From an uncultured Rubripirellula sp. (GTDB taxonomy: Bacteria; Planctomycetota; Planctomycetia; Pirellulales; Pirellulaceae), in NCBI GenBank assembly GCA_938045805.1, contig CALIBL010000002.1:186001-250000 (forward strand): a stretch of 64,000 bases of DNA, read 5' to 3'. The stretch's first letter is position 1. Every line of letters starts with the position of its first letter. The translations under genes and the position numbers were made by a program. The notes beneath the pieces are model-generated. The model was not told the DNA's origin. It did no database searches and saw only the letters and a program-made list of their open reading frames with translations. Shown here piece after piece: positions 8,169 through 16,271 of this stretch.

Positions 8169-8588
8169 ATGGACAGGACATTTACGGATGCCGAACTCGT
8201 CGCTTTCCTTGATGAGTCGCTTAGTGCTGAGCGATCGACTCAGCTAGAAAACTGCTTGAAGTCAGACTCGCGTCTCCAGAAGCGATTATTGGCAAAGAGA
8301 GGTCAACAAGCAGCGGGCCTGCATACAATTGGTGGCATTTGGCAACGGACAAAAGCATCTTGCCTTTCTCGTGACAAGCTGAGCGCTTTCTTGAAAGAAA
8401 CTCTCGCGCCGGCCGAAGCAGACTACATCCGATTCCATCTGCTTCAGATTGGCTGCCGTTACTGCCAAGCCAACTGCGCTGACCTTCTCGGAGAAACGTC
8501 TTCAATAAACTCAATGACGTCACGCCGCGAACGATTCTTCCAAACAAGTGCTGGCTACTTGCCACCATACTTGAAAGGCGAGGCATAA
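8169..8588 (+). CDS. Small anti-sigma-factor-like protein of unknown function
   Basis: This 139-residue protein begins MDRTFTDAELVAFLDESLSAERS, resembling the N-terminal helices of planctomycete anti-sigma-type proteins. It contains a CRYCQANCADL segment near residue 100 with three closely spaced cysteines that could bind zinc, preceded by a His (FHLLQIGCRYC). I chose the ATG at 8169 because an upstream start at 8106 would overlap the end of fabF by 25 bases. It has no membrane segment. No sigma factor gene is adjacent, so the anti-sigma label is tentative. It follows fabF by 38 bases and may be co-transcribed with the fatty-acid-like genes. Confidence 0.65.
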   Translation: MDRTFTDAELVAFLDESLSAERSTQLENCLKSDSRLQKRLLAKRGQQAAGLHTIGGIWQRTKASCLSRDKLSAFLKETLAPAEADYIRFHLLQIGCRYCQANCADLLGETSSINSMTSRRERFFQTSAGYLPPYLKGEA

Positions 8589-8592
8589 GAAC

Positions 8593-8922
8593 TCAAACAG
8601 CTGAGTCGAGCATTTTCTCGAGTCGATCAAGTGTATTGACAACTTGATTCCATGCACTAACAACATCTTTTGTCGATAACTCTACAACTTTTTCTGAATC
8701 AAACCCTGACTCACTGACCACCAATTTCCCAGACAACACAGCATATTGGTGAGCCTCAGTCGGTACTTTTGACTTAGAATCAGCGACTTGTGAAGAATCG
8801 ATTTCATTCGGCGGCAGAACCTGTTCCACAGCAAGTTGAACCGCTGATATGGCAGCATTTCTATCTGTATCAGCTTCAATCACTCGGCGAAATGATCCTG
8901 ACTGCACGTAGTATTTTGTCAT
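8593..8922 (-). CDS. Conserved-looking small protein of unknown function
   Basis: This is a 109-residue soluble protein that I do not recognise. It begins MTKYYVQSGSFRRVIEADTDRNAAISAVQLAVEQVLPP, a compact alpha/beta pattern, and ends in a helix with heptad-like leucines (VNTLDRLEKMLDSAV). An ATG at 8940 is also in frame; I prefer 8922 because an AGGA lies 10 bases before it. It has no signal peptide or cysteines. It converges with the anti-sigma-like gene, the two stops being 4 bases apart. Confidence 0.6.
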   Translation of the reverse strand: MTKYYVQSGSFRRVIEADTDRNAAISAVQLAVEQVLPPNEIDSSQVADSKSKVPTEAHQYAVLSGKLVVSESGFDSEKVVELSTKDVVSAWNQVVNTLDRLEKMLDSAV

Positions 8923-9066
8923 CGGAGCTTTTTCCTGCATATCTTTGCTTGCAATGATGTATCGCGGAATCGGGAAAGGTTGTCCCGCAAACCTGAATAC
9001 TGACTTGTTTGAATATCTATTTCATCGCTCGCATGTTGACACGTTCGGTCACGGCAGGAGGTGAAT

Positions 9067-9114
9067 ATGAGCATTGTCCGCCTAGCCTCGTCGCAATCGA
9101 GAGCAGTCCATTAA
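9067..9114 (+). CDS. Possible 15-residue leader peptide upstream of hemB
   Basis: AGGAGGTGA at 9056-9064, almost a full complement to the 3' end of 16S rRNA, is followed 5 bases after its AGGAGG core by ATG at 9067. The short frame MSIVRLASSQSRAVH stops at 9114. Most genes in this window have weak or no ribosome sites, so this one stands out. The stop lies 147 bases before hemB. It could be a regulatory leader peptide, or chance. Confidence 0.3.
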   Translation: MSIVRLASSQSRAVH

Positions 9115-9149
9115 CACTCATAAGCGAATTCAGGCAAACCAAGATCATT

Positions 9150-9200
9150 AGAGCTTTTCGCAGGGTCATCCGATCCTTTACATTGCTCTGGTAGCTTTTT
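9150..9200 (+). promoter_or_regulatory. Possible stem-loop with T-run in the hemB leader
   Basis: AGAGC at 9150-9154 can pair with GCTCT at 9185-9189, enclosing a smaller hairpin GGGTC/GATCC (9163-9167 with 9172-9176, loop ATCC, one G-U pair). Five T residues follow at 9196-9200. This could act as an attenuator or weak terminator before hemB. The pairing is short and by eye only. Confidence 0.25.
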
Positions 9201-9261
9201 GACTAACCTTTTACTGGTCAAGTCTTAGATAATCGATCACAAAAGAAATAGACCCTGAATC

Positions 9262-10266
9262 ATGCCTGATTTTGCTCGTGGACCGTTTCCTTCAACCCGT
9301 ATGCGACGTCACCGCGCGCATGCATGGTCACGGCGAATGGTTGAAGAAACATCCCTCACCGTTAGCGACTTGATTTGGCCTCTCTTCATTTTGGACCAGC
9401 CAGATTCAGAAGCCGTACCAAGTCTTCCCGGTGTTAACCGATTGGGCAGTAAAGAGATCTTGCAGACGGTCGAGCATGCCTGTGACCTGCAGATACCGGC
9501 AATCGCGATTTTCCCCGCGACCGACCCGAGCTTGAAGACGGAAGATGCTCAGGAAGCAACCAACCCAGATAACCTTGTTTGCCGCACGGTACGAAATATC
9601 AAGCAGCGTTTTGGCGATCAGATTGGAGTGATTTGCGATGTTGCCCTAGATCCATACAGCAGTCATGGCCAAGATGGATTGGTTCGCGATGGAATCATTT
9701 TAAATGACGAAACCATTTCAGTATTGTGCCAACAAGCGATCATTCAGGCGGACTCGGGCTGTGATATCATCGCCCCAAGTGACATGATGGACGGGCGAAT
9801 CGGAGAGATCAGGGAAGCACTTGATGAGCAGGGACACGAAAACGTTCAGATCATGTCATATGCAGCTAAATATGCGAGCAGCTTCTATGGCCCGTTTCGC
9901 GATGCTGTTGGCTCAGCCGGGAGCCTCGGAACTGGCGACAAAAAGACCTACCAGCAATGCCCCAGCCAGACCGACGAAGCACTCCATGAAGTAGCGCTCG
10001 ATCTTCTTGAGGGAGCCGATAGCGTGATGATCAAACCGGGCATGCCTTACCTCGACATACTGCACAGGGTTAAAGAGACCTTTAGGGTTCCAACTTTTGT
10101 TTATCAGGTCAGCGGTGAATATGCGATGTTGTCCGCTGCAACCGAAAAAGGTTGGCTCGATCGACGAACTAGCGTCATGGAAAGTCTGCTAGCGTTCAAA
10201 CGAGCCGGCGCTGACGGGATCCTTACCTACTTTGCAGCCGAAGCAGCAGCATGGATGAAGGATTAG
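9262..10266 (+). CDS. hemB: Delta-aminolevulinic acid dehydratase (porphobilinogen synthase)
   Basis: This enzyme joins two 5-aminolevulinate molecules to make porphobilinogen in haem, sirohaem and cobalamin synthesis. At 334 residues it has the family length. The N-terminus PSTRMRRHRAH and the two Schiff-base lysine regions are visible: YAAKYASSFYGPFRDA (about 205) and the active-site DSVMIKPGMPYLD (about 257). The metal loop reads DVALDPYSSHGQDG. The Asp/Ala form lacks the cysteines of the zinc type, placing it with the zinc-independent, magnesium-type enzymes. A methyltransferase gene follows after 12 bases. The pathway continues with the CobA-HemD fusion at 20168. Confidence 0.95.
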   Translation: MPDFARGPFPSTRMRRHRAHAWSRRMVEETSLTVSDLIWPLFILDQPDSEAVPSLPGVNRLGSKEILQTVEHACDLQIPAIAIFPATDPSLKTEDAQEATNPDNLVCRTVRNIKQRFGDQIGVICDVALDPYSSHGQDGLVRDGIILNDETISVLCQQAIIQADSGCDIIAPSDMMDGRIGEIREALDEQGHENVQIMSYAAKYASSFYGPFRDAVGSAGSLGTGDKKTYQQCPSQTDEALHEVALDLLEGADSVMIKPGMPYLDILHRVKETFRVPTFVYQVSGEYAMLSAATEKGWLDRRTSVMESLLAFKRAGADGILTYFAAEAAAWMKD

Positions 10267-10278
10267 GACTGCGGACCG

Positions 10279-10992
10279 ATGAGCCAAGAATCTACTGCTT
10301 TCTCTGACCTTAACTTTGATGAACTTGTCGAGCTCGCAAACTCAGGTTTCCCGTGGCATTGGGAACCTACAACGGTCGCGAATCGAGAAGAAAAAATAGC
10401 AGTCGCCTCCGACCCCGATGGGATGCTGCTCGACGCATGCCGTCGTCAAGATGCGGGTGAACAAGGTGTCATTGATCCTTTCTGGGCAACCACTTGGAGA
10501 GCTGCAGCAGGTCTCGACCGCTACCTAGATAACGTCGAGATCTCGGGTAAGCGAGTTCTAGAAGTTGGATGCGGCACTGGACACGTTGGCTTTTCTGCTG
10601 CACTAAGAGGTGCAAGGGTCACACTCACCGATGGTGTAACAGACCCATTACTTCTAGTTCATTTAAGTACTTGGCCGGTCCGTGATCAATGTGAAGTTAA
10701 ACAACTTAGATTCGGCGTTGACCAACTCAGGGGCGAAAAGTTTCCAATCATTTTGGGCAGTGACGTTACCTACCTCCGACAACTTTGGCCTGAACTGATT
10801 CAATGCCTAGACGATCATCTAGCTCCCGGCGGAACCGTCTATTTGAGCGATCCGTTTCGCATTATCGCAAATGAATTTTCCGACTGGATAAAACGGAAGC
10901 CGTGGCAGTACACCGAGTCGTCAATTGAGTTACCCGACGATAATAAACATCCAATCCGAATCATGCAGCTATCACGATCAACCGCTTCCTGA
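10279..10992 (+). CDS. Class I SAM-dependent methyltransferase (Methyltransf_16/nicotinamide N-methyltransferase-like)
   Basis: This 237-residue protein has the AdoMet-binding motif VLEVGCGTGHVGFSAALRGA at about residues 94-113, followed by an acidic strand-2 end (VTLTDG) and a post-motif segment ILGSDVTYLRQLWPELI. This arrangement, with GSDVTY in motif II, resembles the lysine or small-protein methyltransferases of the Methyltransf_16 group. The substrate cannot be told from sequence. It is 12 bases downstream of hemB on the same strand, probably in one transcript. It converges with the pseudokinase gene, the stops 12 bases apart. Confidence 0.8.
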   Translation: MSQESTAFSDLNFDELVELANSGFPWHWEPTTVANREEKIAVASDPDGMLLDACRRQDAGEQGVIDPFWATTWRAAAGLDRYLDNVEISGKRVLEVGCGTGHVGFSAALRGARVTLTDGVTDPLLLVHLSTWPVRDQCEVKQLRFGVDQLRGEKFPIILGSDVTYLRQLWPELIQCLDDHLAPGGTVYLSDPFRIIANEFSDWIKRKPWQYTESSIELPDDNKHPIRIMQLSRSTAS

Positions 10993-11004
10993 CACAACTA
11001 GGAC

Positions 11005-14000
11005 TCAATTCTGTGAGGTAAATTCTTTAGGCACCTGGTAACCTTCTCTTTCGGCCGCTTGCCTCGTGGTAATTCGGATCTCTTTCTTACCCTGCTCCTC
11101 GTTGGTTACCACCCATATCAAGCTTTGTTTTAAGTCACTTGGGCCGGTCGCTGATTTGTCTGGGTTGGCTTGCAAGACTAGGTCGGTCAAGACCTGTCTA
11201 AGAGGTTTCTGATCTTTGGAAAAATCCCTTACCTGTTGATTCTGAGTGATTCCCATAAGCTCAAGGTCCCCACCAACAATGACTGCCTTTGGCATCTCAC
11301 TACCCGCTGGCAAACCCTCTTGAAAGGCGTTAACAATCGCCTCCAATGCAAACTCCAACGACTCTTGGTCGAATGAAACGGTCATTTCACGATCCAGCAT
11401 TTCATCTACACTCAACAGCTTGACAGCTTCTGTGCTGAGAGGCGGTGCGCCACTTGTCGAAGTATTCATGGCGAGCAATCCGGCAAAAGCCAACTGCGGG
11501 AAAGCAGATTGAGGCAGATAGGTATTGGCAACAACAGAATTTTCTGACAACCCAAATCGGATTTTTTCGCTTAAGTATTGCATCATCTGCGGCATGCGAA
11601 TCGCTAGCAGTTTCCAAGAAGGATCTTGGACTGAATCCAAAATGAAATCATTCGCCCAAGCAGGTAACGCACCGAATGCCTCAGCGACCTTCCGCAGCAG
11701 CGCCGCCTCACTGATACCGCCACTAGGGGCAAATCTTGTTTCAATGAACACCGACTGATCTGTATTCAATTGCATCGCAACCAAAGCCGCATTGATATCA
11801 GGCTGCATGAATTGTTTCAAAGGATCGATGAACTCAGGAGCTGACATACTCAGCAGTTCACGCCCATCCGCAAAAAGAAAATTTGGAGTGAACAGTACAA
11901 CCAAATCAGTGTCGATACTGGTTGCAGACCATAAGGATTGCGAGGTTCTCGGCAATGGAATAGCTGAGCCTTCCAAGTCAGCAACCTCACTAATTCGCTC
12001 AATAGAACCAATTGCGAAAGCGATTACTGCCTCACTGCCCTCCTCTACTGTCCAATAATAGGCGTCTGCACCTTCTTCTTCGCCAACATAGATAACTTTG
12101 TTTTCTCGCGTCCGAGCCTGATCAACTGTCAACAAGTCCATTAAATCAGTCGCATTGGTTGGTTCTAAAAGCTCAACGGCCAACGCGACTTCCGGCCAAC
12201 CTGCATCACCGGGAAACATTGTGATCGTTAGTCGATTGATTTTCTCCAACGGAAAATGTACTCGGTCACTGGCAAGGGTCAGCATGTCCTCAAGCCCAGT
12301 TTTTACTCCCGTGAGCAAACTTTGGGCCATCTCATGCTTCATAAAATCGCTGATCCTACATGAGATAATGACAGCAGGTCCCGGGGGAAGTAGTTCTAAC
12401 GGAAGCGTCTGGCTATCTGTTCCATAGGGAGGCACAAACAGAAGTTGTTCGTCATCAACAACGTTATAACCAGCCACTGATGCAACTGCTGTCTGCGTAT
12501 TGCGTTCTTCGTCCCGATCTTTGCTGGTAACAGGAGGAATGACGAGGGGGGGTGGACGTCTCACCCTTGGTTCTTCTTTTGATTCTTCCTCATCCGACCC
12601 ACCAGCGATTAGACCGATAAGAAGAACAATAACTGCGACAGACATTCCACCTAACACCAAAGGCGCTTTTGACTTCTTTTTCTTTCGCCGGTGACTTACT
12701 CTTTTGGGAGATTTCTCAATCAAAGTGGACCCCTTCCCAGACTCAATCGATCCAGTGCCGAGAGAGTCTCCGCCGACGTGTGTGTTTTTCTCTAACGCAA
12801 CCTGATCAGAAATCAATTCGCTTCTGGCTTTTCTCTTACTCTGTTGCAACGTATCCGATTGAGCATCAGTTCGATTGAAAGATTCCATTTCTTGACTGTG
12901 TGCTGACCGTTTATTTACCGCCTCGTCCTCGGACTCTAAAAGACTTGCGATCTTCTCGGACTGCGGCACATCGAATCCCGATCTCTTTTGTTCAAGCTTA
13001 CTCTCGTCTGTTGAAGACCCTAAATCTTCACCAGATGTGGATGTCGACTGCTTGCGTTTTTCATTGGATATTGAATCTGTGTTGACTAGCTCTGCTCCCT
13101 CAACATCCGAGTGATTTAAAGGATGGCCATGTGAAGCATGTGCTTGATCTTTCACCAGAGGAGGAGAATCATCAATTCCCTGATTCAATACTGGCTTTTC
13201 AAATCCTACGCTTTTGGTTTCCTTGTTTGATGGTGCTTTCCGCTCTGGCTCGACAGCGTTAATTGAATTCTTCTTATTAGCGATGGCAGGTTCAGCACTC
13301 CCGTCCTCTTTTTGCGGTACCCGTAAAACAGCATCTAGGCTAGCTTTTCGACCCACCTCCCACGCTGTTTTAAAATCACCAGCATTTGCAAATCTTGAAT
13401 CTGGATGTTGTGCGATGGCGTAGGCAAGCAATCGGAAAAGTAATAAACCATTGCTCTGTTCTTTGATCGCAATAGCCACCTCGTTTGGCGCCGATCCCTG
13501 CCAACTCGATTCGTCGCGATCCTGTTCGGGATACGGATCACGCCCGGTCGCAATTCTGAACAGAAGACACCCAACGGAAAAAACATCTGAGCGATCTGAT
13601 TCGTGACGCAAATCCGGACCTACCTCAGGCGCAACGTACGACATGGCATCAGAAATTGGAGTCTCCCGAACTTCCTCTTTTGCACTAACTGGGTTGATCA
13701 GAAGTAACGCAGCACCCTCTTCTGTCATCCAAACATGGTCTGCATCAAAAGCATAAACTCTCAGCTTGAGTGACTGCAGCACCTCCAAAGCATCGAGTAG
13801 AGACGAACCAATCCTAAACACTTGATCCGTGTCAAATATCTCTCCCTGACGAAGGTGTTCACTCAAAAGTTTTCCACTCGGAAGCCTCCAAAAAAGCTCG
13901 CAGCTATCACCCTGAATATTAATTTCAAAGTCTTGGAGTGAATCAACCTGAGCAAAGCGATTCGTAATTTCTGAATCCAACAAGCCCGGACTTATTTGGT

Positions 14001-14328
14001 CAATCGGCATCTGAAGCCACAGGCCTTTTCGCTTCGCTTTTGTATCAAAAGCCAGTATCCACTGAGACAAGGCACCTTCCGCTTCGTCAGACAACAGTAG
14101 GTACGAACCGCGCCTCAAACGCTCGCCCCTAGATGCAAGAACATGCTTGGCCTGATAGCGGGTGATATGACCCTTCTTGATCAGATACTTCGCCACACTG
14201 ACTGCATCAAAAGGACTACCTTTCGATTGTTTATTTGCAATCGAAGAAGAAACCGCGTCAATCGTCTTTTTATCGACAAGTTCCAACTTCTCGATCGTGT
14301 TCCAGAATTCATCCAAGGTGATTGTCAT
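11005..14328 (-). CDS. Transmembrane protein with degenerate Ser/Thr kinase-like domain (pseudokinase)
   Basis: This 1107-residue protein starts at the ATG at 14328 (a TTG at 14337 is also in frame). The N-terminus has the planctomycete kinase lead-in KYLIKKGHITRYQAKHVLASRG and an RRGSYLLL phrase where the kinase domain should begin. The glycine loop, the VAxK lysine, the HRD loop (read here as YAFDAD) and the DFG triplet (LLLINP) are all missing. Later landmarks remain: YVAPEV, RSDVFSVGCLLFRIATGRDPYP. A long charged Ser/Glu-rich linker (about 325-545) leads to a KRVSHRRKKKKSK stop-transfer and one transmembrane span (LGGMSVAVIVLLIGLIAGG). The remaining about 525 residues are extracytoplasmic, ending in a segment resembling secretin-type STN modules. 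It is probably a signalling scaffold without phosphotransfer. Confidence 0.8.
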   Translation of the reverse strand: MTITLDEFWNTIEKLELVDKKTIDAVSSSIANKQSKGSPFDAVSVAKYLIKKGHITRYQAKHVLASRGERLRRGSYLLLSDEAEGALSQWILAFDTKAKRKGLWLQMPIDQISPGLLDSEITNRFAQVDSLQDFEINIQGDSCELFWRLPSGKLLSEHLRQGEIFDTDQVFRIGSSLLDALEVLQSLKLRVYAFDADHVWMTEEGAALLLINPVSAKEEVRETPISDAMSYVAPEVGPDLRHESDRSDVFSVGCLLFRIATGRDPYPEQDRDESSWQGSAPNEVAIAIKEQSNGLLLFRLLAYAIAQHPDSRFANAGDFKTAWEVGRKASLDAVLRVPQKEDGSAEPAIANKKNSINAVEPERKAPSNKETKSVGFEKPVLNQGIDDSPPLVKDQAHASHGHPLNHSDVEGAELVNTDSISNEKRKQSTSTSGEDLGSSTDESKLEQKRSGFDVPQSEKIASLLESEDEAVNKRSAHSQEMESFNRTDAQSDTLQQSKRKARSELISDQVALEKNTHVGGDSLGTGSIESGKGSTLIEKSPKRVSHRRKKKKSKAPLVLGGMSVAVIVLLIGLIAGGSDEEESKEEPRVRRPPPLVIPPVTSKDRDEERNTQTAVASVAGYNVVDDEQLLFVPPYGTDSQTLPLELLPPGPAVIISCRISDFMKHEMAQSLLTGVKTGLEDMLTLASDRVHFPLEKINRLTITMFPGDAGWPEVALAVELLEPTNATDLMDLLTVDQARTRENKVIYVGEEEGADAYYWTVEEGSEAVIAFAIGSIERISEVADLEGSAIPLPRTSQSLWSATSIDTDLVVLFTPNFLFADGRELLSMSAPEFIDPLKQFMQPDINAALVAMQLNTDQSVFIETRFAPSGGISEAALLRKVAEAFGALPAWANDFILDSVQDPSWKLLAIRMPQMMQYLSEKIRFGLSENSVVANTYLPQSAFPQLAFAGLLAMNTSTSGAPPLSTEAVKLLSVDEMLDREMTVSFDQESLEFALEAIVNAFQEGLPAGSEMPKAVIVGGDLELMGITQNQQVRDFSKDQKPLRQVLTDLVLQANPDKSATGPSDLKQSLIWVVTNEEQGKKEIRITTRQAAEREGYQVPKEFTSQN

Positions 14329-14548
14329 GCAAATCAACTTATTTAACGACGAGAGAAATATCGAAATCCTTTACTCTTAGTCTACCTCAATGTCCGTATC
14401 CCGCCGACCGTTCCCAATCGGATCCGCAAAAAAGATGGGAGTATGATATGCCCTAAAAGATCGCTAGCGGTTCGATAATTCCAATTGAGAAAGCATCAGA
14501 AGTTCTTGATAGCGTGGCTAAATAACGTGAGCTAAACTCAGCAAAGCT

Positions 14549-16090
14549 TTGGCGTTTTCCTCCTCAAGCAACACGTATCGCCCATACACTCGGTTTCCCT
14601 TGAATATCGTTTATCTCACGTCCGAAGCGATCCCGTTTGCACGTACCGGTGGACTCGGCGACGTCTGCGGAAGCCTACCTAATCGGATCAATAGACTGGG
14701 GCATAGTGTCTCGGTCATCATGCCGGCCTTTCGATGTATTCACTCTGCTGGGCTCAGCATTGTTCCGACAGATATCAGCTTCACCGTTGACATTAGACCC
14801 ACCAAGGTAATCAGTTGCCGCCTTTTGAAAGCCAAACTGCCGGGTGGTGATGCCACCGTTTGGTTCATTGACCAACCGAAATATTTTGACAGGGAAGGTC
14901 TCTACGGAGATGAAGCTGGTGATTACCCAGATAATGCCGAACGCTTCGCTTTTTTTTGTAGGGCCGCTATCAAGGCGATGACGAGATTGCAAATTAACCC
15001 AGATGTCATTCACTGCAATGATTGGCAGACAGGTCTCGTACCAGCAATCTTGAAGCAAGACGCGATCATTGGGTCTCATTTCAACAATACAACAACACTG
15101 ATGACGATCCATAACCTTGCCTACCAAGGGAGCTTCTCAGCTGATGCATTTGAGTTTGTTGGCCTTGGATGGGAACATTTCTCAATGGATTCTTTTGAGT
15201 TTTATGAGCGATTGAATTTCCTGAAGGCTGGAATCGTTTCCGCAGATACCATTACCACTGTTAGCCCACAATACGCCACGGAGATCACCACTCAATCACA
15301 TGGATGCGGACTAGATGGCGTGCTTCGCGAAAAATCTGATCATCTGCACGGCATCATCAATGGAATTGATGATGACATATGGAATCCGGCTACAGATCCG
15401 CTCATTCCGCACAACTATGATTTATCAAACTGGCGAGTAGGGAAACTCGCTAATAAGCAATCTCTCCACCTTCGATTTGGATTGGACGCCAACGATGAAT
15501 TACCGCTCATTGGACTTGTGGGCCGCCTCGCTGAACAGAAAGGGTGGGATCTAATTCTACCAGTCATACAGAAGCACCTTGAAGAAAACCGACCTACGCA
15601 ATGGATCGTGCTTGGAAGCGGGAACCAGCAACTCGAAACCGAATTAAAATCTCTCTCCAAACAATACCCCTCGAAATTGGCAGTTTATCTCGGATTCAGC
15701 GATGAACACGCACACCTAATCGAAGCTGCCTCAGATATCTTTCTAATGCCTAGCCACTACGAACCATGTGGCCTAAGCCAACTCTACAGCTTGCGATATG
15801 GAAGCGTCCCGATTGTAAATCCAACCGGTGGACTTGCTGACACCGTGGTGGATACTCACGAACAATCCTTGGAACAAGGAACCGCGACTGGCTTTTACCT
15901 CAGTCAACCTGACTCACAATCGCTCGATCGAGCTATAGGGCGCGCCTTGGCCATCCGGTATCACCAGCCAGAGAATTGGTCCCGCATCGTTACCAACGGG
16001 ATGCTCCAAAACTGGTCTTGGAGCCAGAGCGCTGACAACTATTTAGCGTGTTACGAGAGCAGCTTATCAAGCAACATTCCGCGTCTTTAA
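14549..16090 (+). CDS. glgA: Glycogen/starch synthase (GT5 family)
   Basis: This enzyme extends alpha-1,4-glucan chains from ADP- or UDP-glucose. The N-terminal NIVYLTSEAIPFARTGGLGDVCGSLP carries the sugar-nucleotide-binding (K/R)TGGL motif, and DVIHCNDWQTGLVPAIL follows at about residue 150. The C-terminal half has GLVGRLAEQKGWDL and the MPSHYEPCGLSQLYSLRYG motif, with the catalytic glutamate region of GT5 enzymes. Total length is 513. No ATG exists between the upstream in-frame stop at 14528-14530 and the conserved core, so translation must begin at TTG 14549 or another non-ATG codon. An intrinsic terminator follows at 16161-16197. galT lies just downstream, which fits storage and sugar-phosphate metabolism. 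Confidence 0.93.
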   Translation: MAFSSSSNTYRPYTRFPLNIVYLTSEAIPFARTGGLGDVCGSLPNRINRLGHSVSVIMPAFRCIHSAGLSIVPTDISFTVDIRPTKVISCRLLKAKLPGGDATVWFIDQPKYFDREGLYGDEAGDYPDNAERFAFFCRAAIKAMTRLQINPDVIHCNDWQTGLVPAILKQDAIIGSHFNNTTTLMTIHNLAYQGSFSADAFEFVGLGWEHFSMDSFEFYERLNFLKAGIVSADTITTVSPQYATEITTQSHGCGLDGVLREKSDHLHGIINGIDDDIWNPATDPLIPHNYDLSNWRVGKLANKQSLHLRFGLDANDELPLIGLVGRLAEQKGWDLILPVIQKHLEENRPTQWIVLGSGNQQLETELKSLSKQYPSKLAVYLGFSDEHAHLIEAASDIFLMPSHYEPCGLSQLYSLRYGSVPIVNPTGGLADTVVDTHEQSLEQGTATGFYLSQPDSQSLDRAIGRALAIRYHQPENWSRIVTNGMLQNWSWSQSADNYLACYESSLSSNIPRL

Positions 16091-16160
16091 AAGCGGAAAA
16101 AATGTATATGCAACCTTACGAAGCGCGGCGAAAAATCATTTCGATAATCTAGCTGTTCTT

Positions 16161-16197
16161 GCGAGCAGTATTGGATTCTACGCTTGCTGGTTTTTTT
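16161..16197 (+). terminator. Intrinsic terminator of glgA
   Basis: GCGAGC (16161-16166) pairs with GCTTGC (16182-16187) with one G-U pair. A one-base bulge and an inner GTA/TAC stem close an 8-base loop (16171-16178). Seven T residues follow at 16191-16197. It lies 70 bases after the glgA stop. Confidence 0.75.
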
Positions 16198-16271
16198 GAT
16201 TCGGGATATCTATTTTTAAATCAATTTCACAGGGAACGCCGGTTGATCGTTACACGGCGTGATTTTATCGG

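Larger units (their letters stand above)
8941..9261. other. Intergenic region with strong ribosome-binding sequence and possible hemB leader
   Basis: This 321-base gap separates the small protein gene from hemB. It contains an unusually strong Shine-Dalgarno match with a 15-codon reading frame, and a possible stem followed by a T-run, each listed separately. Nothing else coding is convincing here. Confidence 0.6.
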
